From assembly GCF_003610015.1 (NCBI RefSeq), contig NZ_AP018933.1, positions 2,576,035-2,640,034 on the forward strand: a DNA stretch of 64,000 nucleotides. The letters run 5' to 3'. The position numbers were made by a program, and so were the translations under genes. The stretch is from Zymobacter palmae (GTDB lineage: Bacteria > Pseudomonadota > Gammaproteobacteria > Pseudomonadales > Halomonadaceae). Of the stretch, positions 15,811 through 24,134 are shown in pieces. The notes beneath the pieces were generated by a model. That model saw only the letters and a list, made by a program, of their open reading frames with translations, searched no databases and was not told where the DNA came from. Each line of letters begins with the position of its first letter. The stretch's first letter is position 1.

Positions 15811-18246
15811 TTATTCGGGTTCGCGACGGCGTTCCCGGTCGTTATCATCATCGTCCGCCGCATGCGCATCAGCATGGGCATCCACCTCCGGTTTCTCCGC
15901 GACGTCCTCTGAACGGCCGTTGACCAGTCGTACATTGGCGGCTGGCGCATTGCCGTTGCGGTCTTCACCGAAGTAAAGCGTCTGATGCGGATACGGCATT
16001 TCAATGCCCGCTTCATCGAACTGGTTCTTAACCAGCTTGTTGAACAGGCGCCCTACCGCCCACTGTTTGCCGGGCAGCGTCGTGATCATGATGCGGATGA
16101 TGACCGCACTGTCGGCCAGTTCGATAACGCCAGGCACTTCCATATTGCCGATGATGAACGAGGACACTGAGTCGTCGTCATTCAGCTTCTCGAACGCTTT
16201 CTGAAGCTCAGCAATGGCATTGTCGATATCTTCGCGATAGGCGATGCCGTACTCCCCTACGTGACGGGCAAAGCCGCGCATGTAGTTGGTGACCTTGTCC
16301 ACAGACGAAAACGGAATGACATGGTAGGCACCGTTAGTGGCGCGGATAGCCACCGAGCGGATCGTCACACGCTCAACCGTACCGTTGATGCCCGCCACAT
16401 CGACCACATCACCCGTATTCAGCGCATTCTCCAGCTGGATGAAAATACCGGTAATGATGTCTTTGACTAACGTCTGCGCCCCGAAACTGACCGCTAGCCC
16501 CAGTACCCCAACACTGGTCAGAATCGGGGTGATGTTGATGCCTAGCTGGGACAGTACCACCAGCAGCGTCAGCGACACGATGACAATCATAATGGCGTTG
16601 CGGAACAGCGAAAGCAGGGTCTTTTCACGCGCGCTGGCCTGATGGCCGTTGCTGTCGCTCAGACGATGCTCAATTACGCTGGCGATCAGCGTCCACGCCA
16701 TCATGGCAATGAATAGCACTAGGCTCACGTCGATCAGCGTACTGACCATGCGAGCGCCTTCCGACGAGGTCAGCCACGCCGATAGGTTGAAGGCATGCCA
16801 AGCGTCGAGCACCATCAGCACTACCAAGATGCTAAGCAACGTGCGAATCACATGGAGTGCCTTGGGCACATAAGCGTTCAGCCGCGTTTCCAGCAGCGGC
16901 AGGGCACGGCGCGCCCCTTCCGGCAACCGGACGCGTCGCGACATCAGCGCGGTCAACACCGCAGAGATCAGCAGACCACCACCGACGGCAATCAGCGTCT
17001 GCAGCGTGGCGGTAGCCATGAACGGCAACGCATGCGTCGGCTCGACCTGGCTGACCACCAGCAGTACGGTGAAGTATAGGATGGCGAAGATATGCCACGT
17101 CCGCGCCAGCGCGCGCATCAGCGTACTGAAGAAGTTGATGCTGATATCGTCGGCCATAGCGTTGAATTGATCGCGCAGTACCGTGCGATTGCGCACGATG
17201 ACGTGCACTGCATAGATATAGACGCCGATCATGATGACCAGGCTGGCCAGAATACCCATCGCCGACCCGGTCAGGTTCGAGATAATCGGAATCGCAACCA
17301 GCAACCCATAGCCGCTCAGTCCAACCAGACGCGCCAGCCAGCGGTTCCAGTAGCGCGCCGTCTCGGTCGTCATCATCGGGAACAGGCGCAGATGGTCGTA
17401 GCGGGTGGCGAAGATCAGGCGCAGTACGGCCTTAATCAGCTCAATCATCCCGAACGCGCTCAGGTACTCAGGCACGAACATGCCGTGCTCGCCAGGCAGC
17501 CCGATACCGAATAGCCCCGTGCCGGAACCGACCCCAACCGCGATACCCACCAGCAGTATATCGACGAGGAACGAACCGCCGACCGCCAGAATGCGCTTGC
17601 CGATCACGGCAGCGCTGGGAGCACCGGGATCGACCTCTTCACCCTCCGGAGCCGTAGCGGCTTGCTGTTCACGCTGGCGTCGGTCTTCGATCATCTGGCG
17701 ATTGACCCAGTCGTTGACCCGCCGATAGAACGGGGCCGCCAGCAAGCGCAGTACCCAGAACACCACCTGCGTCACAATCATCACCAGAATGACGCCGGAC
17801 ATCAGGCCGCGCCAATCGCTGAAGGTCATGCTGGCTGCACCGCGGCCGTGCAGCAGGTCATTGATGGCTTGGCCCGCCTGAACCAGCTGATCGCCGATCT
17901 GTGAGGCAAGCCGCTCGGTTGTGGTCGCAATCTGGTTCGGCAGCGATCCCTTATCGTTTTCCGGGTGCGCCGCCCCGCTCAGCCCAACGTCGGCAGGCGA
18001 CTTGCCATCGGCCATCGCCCTCAGCTGCTCAACCATCCGCTTGCGCGTAGTATCGTTGGAGAGCATGTCGGCCATGGCCTTGTATGACTCACGCTCTTCG
18101 GCCGTCAAGGATGTCGTTGCCGCCGCCGCATGGGGGGCCGACGCGGTGGCCGCCACAGCACTCGGCACGACCGCGCACAGCATAGTCCACAGCCCGACAA
18201 GCAGCAGTCCTATCGTCACGTAGCGACGTGCACCGTGCGGTCGCAT
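15811..18246 (-). CDS. ybiO: MscS-family mechanosensitive channel, YbiO type
   Basis: This protein of about 811 residues follows the E. coli YbiO (MscM activity) pattern from end to end. It has a signal peptide (MRPHGARRY, then a hydrophobic stretch and AVA), a short periplasmic region with SNDTTRKRMVEQLRAMA, and about nine membrane segments. The MscS core reads LGLAVSFGAQTLVKDIITGIF (one pore-lining helix plus beta domain), followed by NTGDVVDVAGINGTVERVTIRS. The channel would open under osmotic downshock in the inner membrane. The C-terminus adds an Asp/His/Arg-rich tail after the family homology. The ATG at 18246 was chosen for its signal peptide; TTG codons at 18294 or 18318 are possible alternatives. 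Confidence 0.92.
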   Translation of the reverse strand: MRPHGARRYVTIGLLLVGLWTMLCAVVPSAVAATASAPHAAAATTSLTAEERESYKAMADMLSNDTTRKRMVEQLRAMADGKSPADVGLSGAAHPENDKGSLPNQIATTTERLASQIGDQLVQAGQAINDLLHGRGAASMTFSDWRGLMSGVILVMIVTQVVFWVLRLLAAPFYRRVNDWVNRQMIEDRRQREQQAATAPEGEEVDPGAPSAAVIGKRILAVGGSFLVDILLVGIAVGVGSGTGLFGIGLPGEHGMFVPEYLSAFGMIELIKAVLRLIFATRYDHLRLFPMMTTETARYWNRWLARLVGLSGYGLLVAIPIISNLTGSAMGILASLVIMIGVYIYAVHVIVRNRTVLRDQFNAMADDISINFFSTLMRALARTWHIFAILYFTVLLVVSQVEPTHALPFMATATLQTLIAVGGGLLISAVLTALMSRRVRLPEGARRALPLLETRLNAYVPKALHVIRTLLSILVVLMVLDAWHAFNLSAWLTSSEGARMVSTLIDVSLVLFIAMMAWTLIASVIEHRLSDSNGHQASAREKTLLSLFRNAIMIVIVSLTLLVVLSQLGINITPILTSVGVLGLAVSFGAQTLVKDIITGIFIQLENALNTGDVVDVAGINGTVERVTIRSVAIRATNGAYHVIPFSSVDKVTNYMRGFARHVGEYGIAYREDIDNAIAELQKAFEKLNDDDSVSSFIIGNMEVPGVIELADSAVIIRIMITTLPGKQWAVGRLFNKLVKNQFDEAGIEMPYPHQTLYFGEDRNGNAPAANVRLVNGRSEDVAEKPEVDAHADAHAADDDDNDRERRREPE

Positions 18247-18329
18247 CGGTGAAGTCACGCTCGTCAGCGCATTCCTTTGCCAATGTGCCTTCAAGATCAG
18301 CACCTCTTCTCTATCCAATGATCATGACG

Positions 18330-18345
18330 TGCGGGCATGCCCGCA
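18330..18345. repeat. 16-bp perfect palindrome between gpx and ybiO
   Basis: TGCGGGCATGCCCGCA is self-complementary. It lies after the glutathione peroxidase stop and before ybiO on the same strand. No U-tract follows, so it may be a weak terminator or a protein-binding site. Confidence 0.4.
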
Positions 18346-18388
18346 AAGGGGGCCTATCCTGCCGACTGCAGCGCTGGTGCACAAGTAC

Positions 18389-18877
18389 TCAACGCACGGG
18401 GGTGTCCAGTGCACGCTCGATGTCACGCCGCATTCGCTCGGGACGCAGCGTCGGCGAATAGCGATGCAACACCTGTCCATCGCGGGAAATCAGAAACTTG
18501 GTGAAGTTCCATTTGATTGCACGGGTGCCCAGCACGCCGCGGGCTTCACGCTCAAGATAGGCAAAAAGTGGATGGGCATTACGTCCATTGACGAATACTT
18601 TTTCCATCAACGGGAATTGGATACTGTAGCTCGCACAGGCCCTAGCGATGTCACGCCCTTCCTCGGGCGTCTGATGGGCGAACTGATCACAGGGGAACGC
18701 TAACAGCGTCAGTCCTTGATCGTGATAACGTTCGTACAGGGCCTCCAGCGCGGCCAGCTGGGGGGTAAAGCGACAATGGGTGGCAATGTTGACGATCAAC
18801 AACACCTGCCCCTTGAGCGCATGCAAGTTGAAGGGCGTCCCTTCCAGCGTATGGCATGGAAGCGAATACAGTGACAT
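18389..18877 (-). CDS. Glutathione/thioredoxin peroxidase
   Basis: This 162-residue cytoplasmic enzyme belongs to the glutathione peroxidase family (BtuE/BsaA-like) and reduces peroxides. The catalytic tetrad is visible: peroxidatic Cys in NIATHCRFTPQ (about residue 36), Gln in FPCDQF, Trp and Asn in KWNFTKFLI. The Cys motif reads THCRFT rather than the usual SKCGFT or SLCGLT, and FPCDQF replaces FPCNQF, so it is a slightly divergent member. The start at 18877 has AGGAA 7-8 nt upstream; the longer reading frame adds nine unlikely residues. It precedes ybiO on the same strand with only a palindrome between them, so co-transcription is possible. Confidence 0.9.
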   Translation of the reverse strand: MSLYSLPCHTLEGTPFNLHALKGQVLLIVNIATHCRFTPQLAALEALYERYHDQGLTLLAFPCDQFAHQTPEEGRDIARACASYSIQFPLMEKVFVNGRNAHPLFAYLEREARGVLGTRAIKWNFTKFLISRDGQVLHRYSPTLRPERMRRDIERALDTPVR

Positions 18878-19072
18878 GAACATTTCCTCGCACTCTGACG
18901 GCAACGGCCCTTGCCTGATAGCCCTTCCCTCGGCGCGGCACGGGCGTCTGGCGGAGCAAGAGGAAAGAGCATAGAGCCTTCATTCTAGCGGGTGATAGCG
19001 CCGCCCGCGAAGCGGAACGGGCCGTTTGCCGAACGGGTGTTTGTCATGTCGTCCGTGACAGTGGAATCGTGC

Positions 19073-19579
19073 TCAGGCGGCGGCTAGCCAGCCCTGTGAG
19101 ACCAGCATCGACAACGCCACGCGGGTATCCGGAGTGACATTATCAAGCGCCAGCGCCTGCTGCGGGGTCAGCCACTGCACATCAACCACTTCGCTGGCTT
19201 GCAGCGCCAGCGGGCCATTGTGCTCGGTCAGATACACCCCTCCGAAGCAGTGCAGGCGCGCATCGGTATAGCGGAAATCGAAACAGTGCGTCAGCTTGCG
19301 GCGACGGATACCCAGCTCTTCGAATAGCTCGCGGCGCGCTCCCGCGTGCAGGCTTTCCCCCGCATCCACGACACCGCCTGCGGCTAGGTCATAGGCTCCT
19401 GGAAAGATGTCCTTGGTCATGGTGCGTCGCTGCACGCACAGGTGCCCTTGGGCGTTATGCACGAAGATATAGCTGGCTTGATGCCAGAGCTTGAAGCGGC
19501 GCACGAACGCCCGCGTTGCTGACCCACAGGGTCGATTGCGTGCATCGACTACCTGAACCCATTCCTGCGCTGGTGACAT
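19073..19579 (-). CDS. yfcD: Nudix hydrolase, YfcD family
   Basis: This 168-residue protein aligns with E. coli YfcD along its length: EWVQVVDARNRPCGSATR at the start, VQRRTMTKDIFPGAYD in the middle, and a full Nudix box (GX5EX7REUXEEXGU) beginning at GGVVDAGES and containing RELFEELGI. The box binds divalent metal and hydrolyses a nucleoside diphosphate linked to another group. The YfcD substrate is not established. The start at 19579 was chosen because GGAGAAGG lies about 6 nt upstream and the alignment begins there; an earlier Met adds an Arg-rich leader without support. Confidence 0.88.
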   Translation of the reverse strand: MSPAQEWVQVVDARNRPCGSATRAFVRRFKLWHQASYIFVHNAQGHLCVQRRTMTKDIFPGAYDLAAGGVVDAGESLHAGARRELFEELGIRRRKLTHCFDFRYTDARLHCFGGVYLTEHNGPLALQASEVVDVQWLTPQQALALDNVTPDTRVALSMLVSQGWLAAA

Positions 19580-20086
19580 ACGTCGCCTTCTCCTGTACTC
19601 GGCGTAAGCGCCCGCTTTCGCTGGCCCGATATTCCTGTCAGACACTGTCAGGCACGATATGATTCCGCGTCGGCCCCGGCCTTTGCGGTCAGCGTATCCT
19701 ATGAACCGCTATCATGCAGTGGCATCCCTGTAGCGAATTGAAAATAACCTTCCACAATTGCACGCTGCTCATGCCTTGCCACTGTGCCTTTCATTGCCCC
19801 TCCGCCACGACGCTGACCGCACGCTCCCACGAGACCTGTCGGTATGCAATGCACGGTCAACATGACGAAATGCTTGATCTTTGAGGTGCTCTGGTCGTAT
19901 ATGACTCACGGTGCGGCACCGCCTCAGCGGTAACCCGATAGCGTCCGGTGTTTATGCGTCAAACGCTTCGTGGGTCATCTTTCAGATCTAGCGTCGCCTC
20001 CTACTCCTTATTGAGGGCAGCCCATGCGGCCCTCGCGTTCTATGATGTCTGCGATCCCGTCGCCCCCAGTCCAATTAGAGGTGGTC
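19580..20086. other. Intergenic region between nudix and MFS genes
   Basis: These 507 bp lie between divergent genes and hold their promoters. No convincing coding frame, RNA gene or strong hairpin was seen. Confidence 0.5.
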
Positions 20087-21400
20087 ATGCCCCGTCACTT
20101 GCTGGCAATCACGATTGCGCCCATTCTCGGGCTTTTTATCATCAGTACCGGTAACGGGCTGATTTCATCGCTGACACCGCTGCGCCTAGATGCCATGGGT
20201 GAATCAGCCATGGTGATCGGGCTTATCAGTGCCGCCTACTTCGTCGGACTGACCATCGGGGCGTTCTGCAATGACCGTCTGATCATCCGCACGGGCCATA
20301 TCCGTGCTTACAGCAGTTTCGCCTCGCTGACTGCCGTCACCATCCTGCTGCAAGGCATGCTGGTCAATCCGTGGGCATGGTTCGTGCTGCGTCTGATCAA
20401 TGGCTGGGCGACGATGGGCGTGTTTTTAGTAGTGGAAAGCTGGCTGTTGCTGGCCGCCGACCAAAACAATCGCGGCCGCTTGCTGGCGGTCTACATGATC
20501 GCGCTCTACGGTTCCTGCCTGATCAGCCAAGTGGGGTTGGGCAACATCGACGGCTTGGGCGTCGACTCACCGTTCATGCTGGCGGGCACGTTGTCTGCGC
20601 TGTCGGTCGTTCCGATGGTGGTCATTCCCCGCATCGCCCCAGAGATGGAGCGCGTCGAACCGGTCATGCCGCAGCAATTGCTGAAACTGACACCGACAGG
20701 GGTGATGGGCTGTTTCGGATCGGGGATCGCGCTGGCGGCCATCTATTCACTGCTGCCGCTCTACCTTCAACGCGTAGGGATGGATGTCCGTCAAGTGGGC
20801 CATATGATGGCCTACGTGATTTTCGGGGCAATGCTACTGCAGTATCCGGTGGGCCGTTGGTCCGACCGACAGGACCGTCAACGGGTGCTGATCGTGCTGA
20901 GTGCGCTCTGCGTACTGATTTCAGCCGCCATCATCGTACTGCCCAACTCACCGTTTATCGGTCTGCTGATGTTCCTACTGGGCGGGGGGATATTTTCGCT
21001 CTATCCAGTATCAGTCAGTCACGCGGCCGACCGTACTTCGGCGGATGCTCTGGTACGTATGATTCAAGGGATGCTGCTGATCAACTCCTTCGGTTCAGCC
21101 ATCAGCCCGCTGATCATTTCGCCGGTTATGTCCGGCGTCGGGGCTAGCGGCCTGTTCTGGTCACTGGCCGTGCTGCACCTGTTCCTGCTGGTGTTCTTCA
21201 TCTGGCGCCGCATGGTTCGTCCGGCACCGGTACCGGTCGCGCCGTTCGAACCGTCAACACAGATGACACCGATTGGGGTCGAGCTGCGCGTTACGGATGA
21301 TCTGGTGGCAGGCGCGCTCGATCAGGACATGGCCGCCACGCCGGAAATGGCCGCCGAACGCAACCCGCTGTCCGATGACGATGCACCGCTGCAGCCCTAA
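20087..21400 (+). CDS. MFS transporter, YcaD-like
   Basis: This 437-residue inner-membrane protein has twelve hydrophobic segments and the major facilitator loop between helices 2 and 3 (GAFCNDRLIIRTGHIR). It resembles E. coli YcaD: GLISAAYFVGLTIGAFC, WLLLAADQNNRGRLLAVYM and YPVGRWSDRQDRQR are family-like. The substrate is unknown. About 60 C-terminal residues after the last helix are acidic and presumably cytoplasmic. The start at 20087 has AGAGGTGG just upstream and begins right before helix 1. The gene is monocistronic and is closed by a strong terminator. Confidence 0.9.
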   Translation: MPRHLLAITIAPILGLFIISTGNGLISSLTPLRLDAMGESAMVIGLISAAYFVGLTIGAFCNDRLIIRTGHIRAYSSFASLTAVTILLQGMLVNPWAWFVLRLINGWATMGVFLVVESWLLLAADQNNRGRLLAVYMIALYGSCLISQVGLGNIDGLGVDSPFMLAGTLSALSVVPMVVIPRIAPEMERVEPVMPQQLLKLTPTGVMGCFGSGIALAAIYSLLPLYLQRVGMDVRQVGHMMAYVIFGAMLLQYPVGRWSDRQDRQRVLIVLSALCVLISAAIIVLPNSPFIGLLMFLLGGGIFSLYPVSVSHAADRTSADALVRMIQGMLLINSFGSAISPLIISPVMSGVGASGLFWSLAVLHLFLLVFFIWRRMVRPAPVPVAPFEPSTQMTPIGVELRVTDDLVAGALDQDMAATPEMAAERNPLSDDDAPLQP

Positions 21401-21416
21401 CTCGTCCCATAACACA

Positions 21417-21449
21417 ACGCCCCCGCACGGATCACCGTGCGGGGGCGTT
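21417..21449. terminator. Terminator after the YcaD-like gene
   Basis: AACGCCCCCGCACGG, loop ATCA, CCGTGCGGGGGCGTT is a perfect long stem. It starts 16 bp after the MFS stop and also faces the convergent zinc-ribbon gene. Confidence 0.88.
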
Positions 21450-21490
21450 GTCGCATTCATCTTTGATGAATCTCTTGGCAGCCTCAGCGG

Positions 21491-21781
21491 CTAGAGTTCA
21501 CCCACGCTGTCCTGCACCACTGCTACCACGTCCACATCAGTGGAAGTCTCGTCAAGCAGAGGATGCAGAGCATTGACCGGCTTCGCCAGTGCCGTCAGTG
21601 TCACCATCAGCAGTGCCGATGTCGCCAGTGCCCAGCGACGACGCACGCGCTGGCGCCAGGCCATATGCCGGCGCTGACCCACGCGGTGCCACCAGCCTTC
21701 GATATGAAAGCCGCAGATTGGGCAACCACTCGTGGCATGTTCAATGCGTTTCTTACAGTCTGGGCAAGTGATCTTGGACAT
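21491..21781 (-). CDS. Zinc-ribbon membrane protein, unknown function
   Basis: This 96-residue protein begins with a four-cysteine zinc ribbon (CPDC near residue 6 and CPIC near residue 20). A basic stretch (WRQRVRRRW) is followed by one hydrophobic segment (ALATSALLMVTLTALAKPV) and an acidic end. The charge pattern suggests a cytoplasmic ribbon and a single membrane anchor. No function is recognised. The ribosome site is weak, but the N-terminal Cys motif makes the frame credible. Confidence 0.65.
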   Translation of the reverse strand: MSKITCPDCKKRIEHATSGCPICGFHIEGWWHRVGQRRHMAWRQRVRRRWALATSALLMVTLTALAKPVNALHPLLDETSTDVDVVAVVQDSVGEL

Positions 21782-22056
21782 GTCGTCAGCAGCGGTATGA
21801 AAATGGATGAACGTCAGAGGGGGCGGAGTATACGCCTGCTTCCCCTACCCCCTGCAACCCCCTTGGGGAGTGAATATCCGCTTCATTTTTACTTTCTTTT
21901 AGGAAGTCACCCTAAAACCGTGGATTGCGGCGTATCTGATGGCCCTTTTTTCTCTGCCCGTACGGCGTGCATCGACAACCCTCATCGGCTTGCCTAGTCT
22001 GAAAGACAGCACTATCCCCTCGTACAGCATTCGGATAAATATCCGGGAGGCCGCCT

Positions 22057-22413
22057 ATGGCACGCAACGATACGATCGACCAGCGCTATACCGCGACAAC
22101 AGGCGAAATCGACCAGCTGGATGATGAAGCCGCTGCCGAAGAGCTGTTAACGGGCGAAAGTTCAACGGTATCGGCCGAGGACCTGCCGCAAGAGTTCGAT
22201 GATCTGGCAGACGCCGCGGAGCACGGTGGTCAGGACCGGGACGACGAACGGCTGGCGCGCAAGACGCACGAGCTGGAAGCACGCGATCTGACCGATGTCG
22301 ATGAAGAAGGACTGGAAGGGCACCTGAAGACACTTCATTTCGAAGAAGCAGAAGGCGAGGACGGCGTTAACCCGCAGACAACGCGTCCCGATGCGCCTCA
22401 TCGAAAAGGCTGA
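22057..22413 (+). CDS. Small acidic protein, unknown function
   Basis: This 118-residue protein is very rich in Asp and Glu, has no cysteine and no hydrophobic segment, and is probably largely disordered (for example LDDEAAAEELLTGES and EDLPQEFDDLADAAEHGG). A GGGAGG lies 7-8 nt before the ATG and a terminator follows, so the gene is well framed and free-standing. The composition recalls the acidic cytoplasmic proteins common in halotolerant bacteria, which is an inference. No family is recognised. Confidence 0.7.
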   Translation: MARNDTIDQRYTATTGEIDQLDDEAAAEELLTGESSTVSAEDLPQEFDDLADAAEHGGQDRDDERLARKTHELEARDLTDVDEEGLEGHLKTLHFEEAEGEDGVNPQTTRPDAPHRKG

Positions 22414-22418
22414 AGGTT

Positions 22419-22448
22419 GACCACTGGCACAGCGCCAGTGGTCGTTTA
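22419..22448 (+). terminator. Terminator after the small acidic protein gene
   Basis: GACCACTGGC, loop ACAGC, GCCAGTGGTC followed by GTTT. It begins 6 bp after the stop codon. Confidence 0.85.
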
Positions 22449-22456
22449 ATGACGGC

Positions 22457-22840
22457 CTATGGCACCCACCACAGCGCGGCAGCGGCCACTACCCACAGTA
22501 CGCCAACTAGCACCAGCGTACGCTTCAGCCAGCACAGTGCGCCTTGCCGACGCTCGGCCAGACTCAGCGAGCGTAGCCGCGGGCGCTGCCACATCTCGGC
22601 CAGTTCCGCACCGAATGCCTCACCCTCAAGCGTACCTTCACGCATCACGCTGAAGTACTGCTGATCGAGCCATAGTCGCCAGCAGCCGTACCAGCCCACC
22701 CCGACCAGCACGAACAGCCCCGACGCAACCGACGGACACGATATTAGCAGCGCCACTCCCAGAGGCGGCAGCGTGGCCAACCACAGGGGGCGCCAGCTTT
22801 TCAGTGTGGCGATCAATAGCGAAAGAGAGGCATCAGTCAT
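22457..22840 (-). CDS. Small membrane protein at the end of the ynb-like operon
   Basis: This 127-residue protein has three hydrophobic stretches: WLATLPPLGVALLIS, ASGLFVLVGVGWYGCW and LVLVGVLWVVAAAALWW. A charged loop of about 45 residues (EGEAFGAELAEMWQRPRLR) lies between the second and third. The start codon overlaps the end of ynbD by 8 bp (ATGACTGA), so translation is almost surely coupled and the product probably works with YnbD. No family is recognised. Confidence 0.75.
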   Translation of the reverse strand: MTDASLSLLIATLKSWRPLWLATLPPLGVALLISCPSVASGLFVLVGVGWYGCWRLWLDQQYFSVMREGTLEGEAFGAELAEMWQRPRLRSLSLAERRQGALCWLKRTLVLVGVLWVVAAAALWWVP

Positions 22841-24134
22841 GCGCGTACCCTTGATGCCAGCCGGTCAGATAGGCCGAGGTCTGTTCTGGTAGCAGAATCT
22901 GCGGCCGTGCGTTGCGCACGCGCTGGATCGCTTCATCGGCAGAGGAGGCATGGTGATAGGCCAGCAGCCATGCCGAGACCACCAAGGCACTGCGGGTCAG
23001 GCCGAGCGCACAGTGCACCAGCACGGTCTCATGCTGCTGGCGCAGCGCCTCCAGCGCTCTGACGGCCTGGCTCAGCGTTGAGCCATCCGGCAGCGTCAGA
23101 TCAAGCATGGGAACGGCTTGATACGCACGCTCGGCAGCACAAGCCGCTCGGGGAAACTCACTGGTCAGATCAAGCACTGCGCGTGCCGCTATCGGTTGCC
23201 GAGGGAAGGCGCCGAGGCTGACGCCTTCATGTACGGCAGAGTGCGGCGGAACACGCCGCATGTAATAGCGCACCGTCGCCCAAGCTCCCCAGCGCCACGG
23301 CAGTAGCAAACAGCGTGCGGCATAAGACAGCCGCCCCTGCTCGTCTTTCTGTAGCGCCGCGACCCCAAGCCCTGCATAGCTAAGGGCGATGATGCCCAGC
23401 GCGATGGCGAACCACCAGAGCCACGGTAGCAAACAGGCCAGTCCCCCACAGATCACGACGCCCATTGCATAGCGACAGGCCAACTGGCGACGGCGCGCAT
23501 CAGGAATCTGCCAGCACCAGCCGCCCCGCTCGGGTATCAGCCAACTGATGAACAGACCCACGCCCGCCCCGCTCACCACGTCGATAACATGATGCTGCCA
23601 TGTGGTCAGTACTGAAACGGCAATCAGCAGGAACCCGCCCGTGTTCACGACGCTCATCAGGCCCTGTACATGGCGACGGTAATGGCACCACAGCAGCCAG
23701 CACAGAATAATGTGCAGCGAAGGCGACTGGTTGAACGGTAGGTCGAACTGTTCCAGCTGATGGAACAGCCAACCGAACATTCCAGTTACTTCCGGCCGGA
23801 TGAACGAAAAACGCAGCGGAAACAGCAGGAAGCCCATACAGGCCAGTACCGACGCCAGCGCCAGCCGCGCAACCAGTCGATGCAGTTCCTGACGCGATGT
23901 GCAGACGAACAGCGCCAGCCCGTACAGCAAATCAAGGCTCCAGTATGGAATGATCGTCCACGGCAGAAATGGAATGTGATGCTCCCAACCAAAGACGATG
24001 CTGCCCACCCCCTCTCGCGACTGGGTGAACTGATTGACCTGTCCATAGGTAAGGAAGAAGAACGGTGCCAGTACCGCCAGCCACAGTACAGCAATGCCCC
24101 AGAGACGGTACCGGCGCTCCGGCCGAGCGGTCAT
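22833..24134 (-). CDS. ynbD: YnbD-like PAP2 plus dual-specificity phosphatase membrane protein
   Basis: This 433-residue inner-membrane protein matches the layout of E. coli YnbD (about 430 aa). The N-terminal half has several membrane helices with PAP2-type lipid phosphatase motifs: PSLHIILCW and HHVIDVVSGAGVG. The C-terminal cytoplasmic half is a dual-specificity/tyrosine phosphatase domain with the Cys-x5-Arg loop HCALGLTRSALV. The start at 24134 overlaps the ynbC stop as ATGA; a start at 24197 would add 21 residues inside ynbC and is unlikely. The protein would remove phosphate from a lipid head group made or used by the operon. The actual substrate is unknown. Confidence 0.9.
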   Translation of the reverse strand: MTARPERRYRLWGIAVLWLAVLAPFFFLTYGQVNQFTQSREGVGSIVFGWEHHIPFLPWTIIPYWSLDLLYGLALFVCTSRQELHRLVARLALASVLACMGFLLFPLRFSFIRPEVTGMFGWLFHQLEQFDLPFNQSPSLHIILCWLLWCHYRRHVQGLMSVVNTGGFLLIAVSVLTTWQHHVIDVVSGAGVGLFISWLIPERGGWCWQIPDARRRQLACRYAMGVVICGGLACLLPWLWWFAIALGIIALSYAGLGVAALQKDEQGRLSYAARCLLLPWRWGAWATVRYYMRRVPPHSAVHEGVSLGAFPRQPIAARAVLDLTSEFPRAACAAERAYQAVPMLDLTLPDGSTLSQAVRALEALRQQHETVLVHCALGLTRSALVVSAWLLAYHHASSADEAIQRVRNARPQILLPEQTSAYLTGWHQGYAHD

